Positions 39,767-39,810 of a stretch of 39,810 nt of DNA are shown piece after piece. The stretch is from Caryophanales bacterium UBA4100 (GTDB lineage Bacteria > Bacillota > Bacilli > Paenibacillales > UBA4045). The stretch is taken from NCBI GenBank assembly GCA_002383285.1, contig DFXU01000112.1, positions 1 to 39,810 of the forward strand, read 5' to 3'. The position numbers and the translations under genes were made by a program. The notes beneath the pieces were generated by a model. That model did not search any database and was not told where the DNA came from. It saw only the letters and a program-made list of their open reading frames with translations. Within the stretch, counting starts at the first letter, position 1; each line of letters opens with the position of its first letter.

Positions 39767-39810
39767 TTATCGAGCTTGCTTTCGGTATTCACTAGGAGTT
39801 AGATTTGTTA
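39767..39810 (-). CDS. C-terminal end of an AraC-type regulator (probably YesN-like)
   Basis: Only 14 codons are in the window: TNLTPSEYRKQAR then TAA (39767-39769). TPSEYRK is the usual end of the second helix-turn-helix of AraC-family proteins. Upstream of a sugar-binding lipoprotein gene, in Paenibacillaceae, this is most often a YesN-type response regulator paired with a YesM kinase; that part is inference. Confidence 0.75.
   Translation of the reverse strand, partial: TNLTPSEYRKQAR

Overview
The window comes from an endospore-forming, low-to-moderate GC member of the Bacillota, most likely Paenibacillaceae (Paenibacillus or Cohnella type). Evidence: the B. subtilis-like block gpr-spoIIP-yqxA-lepA-hemW-hrcA-grpE-dnaK-dnaJ-prmA-rsmE, a perfect CIRCE element, a GerA/B/C-type germinant receptor operon, a spore-protein protease, and a sugar ABC transporter next to AraC/YesN-type regulators. 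Gene placement relies on protein motifs and gene order read by eye; no database search was run.

Layout. (1) 1-15057, all on the minus strand: the conserved housekeeping/sporulation block, read from gpr (right) to rsmE (left). It contains a putative ArgR-controlled, N-acetylglutamate-synthase-like acetyltransferase between hemW and hrcA, a CIRCE-controlled chaperone operon, and two small genes (YfhD-like and a Gly/Ser-rich protein) between dnaJ and prmA. (2) 15204-25655, plus strand: about 10.7 kb lying between gpr and rpsT, which are neighbours in B. subtilis. It holds an OmpR-type response regulator and sensor kinase, a repeat-rich non-coding stretch, a methyltransferase remnant, then a tight five-gene operon: solute-binding lipoprotein, ABC ATPase, lipoprotein membrane-fusion adaptor, 929-residue FtsX-type permease, and a second ABC ATPase with a C-terminal AbrB/SpoVT-like domain. 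An orphan ECF sigma factor follows. (3) 25774-29003: rpsT, holA, and an ECF sigma/anti-sigma pair with its own ECF-type promoter. (4) 29394-33187: gerA-gerB-gerC type operon, preceded by a perfect 12+1+12 palindrome. (5) 33249-39810: a carbohydrate-uptake locus with an FAD-dependent oxidoreductase, AraC regulator, two sugar-permease subunits, a solute-binding lipoprotein, and the last codons of another AraC-type regulator at the window edge.

Most notable: the transporter operon in (2) couples an import-type binding protein to an export-type MacAB/FtsX assembly. An 18-bp direct-repeat box, TTC(T/A)AATTAAATT(T/C)TAA(T/A), sits exactly 10 nt upstream of a -10-like hexamer both before the response regulator gene and before the transporter operon. 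This suggests one autoregulated two-component regulon. Other regulatory observations are an ARG box overlapping the promoter of the acetyltransferase, a duplicated 16-bp operator in front of two transcription units of the sugar transporter, and a zinc-ligand-less anti-sigma factor.
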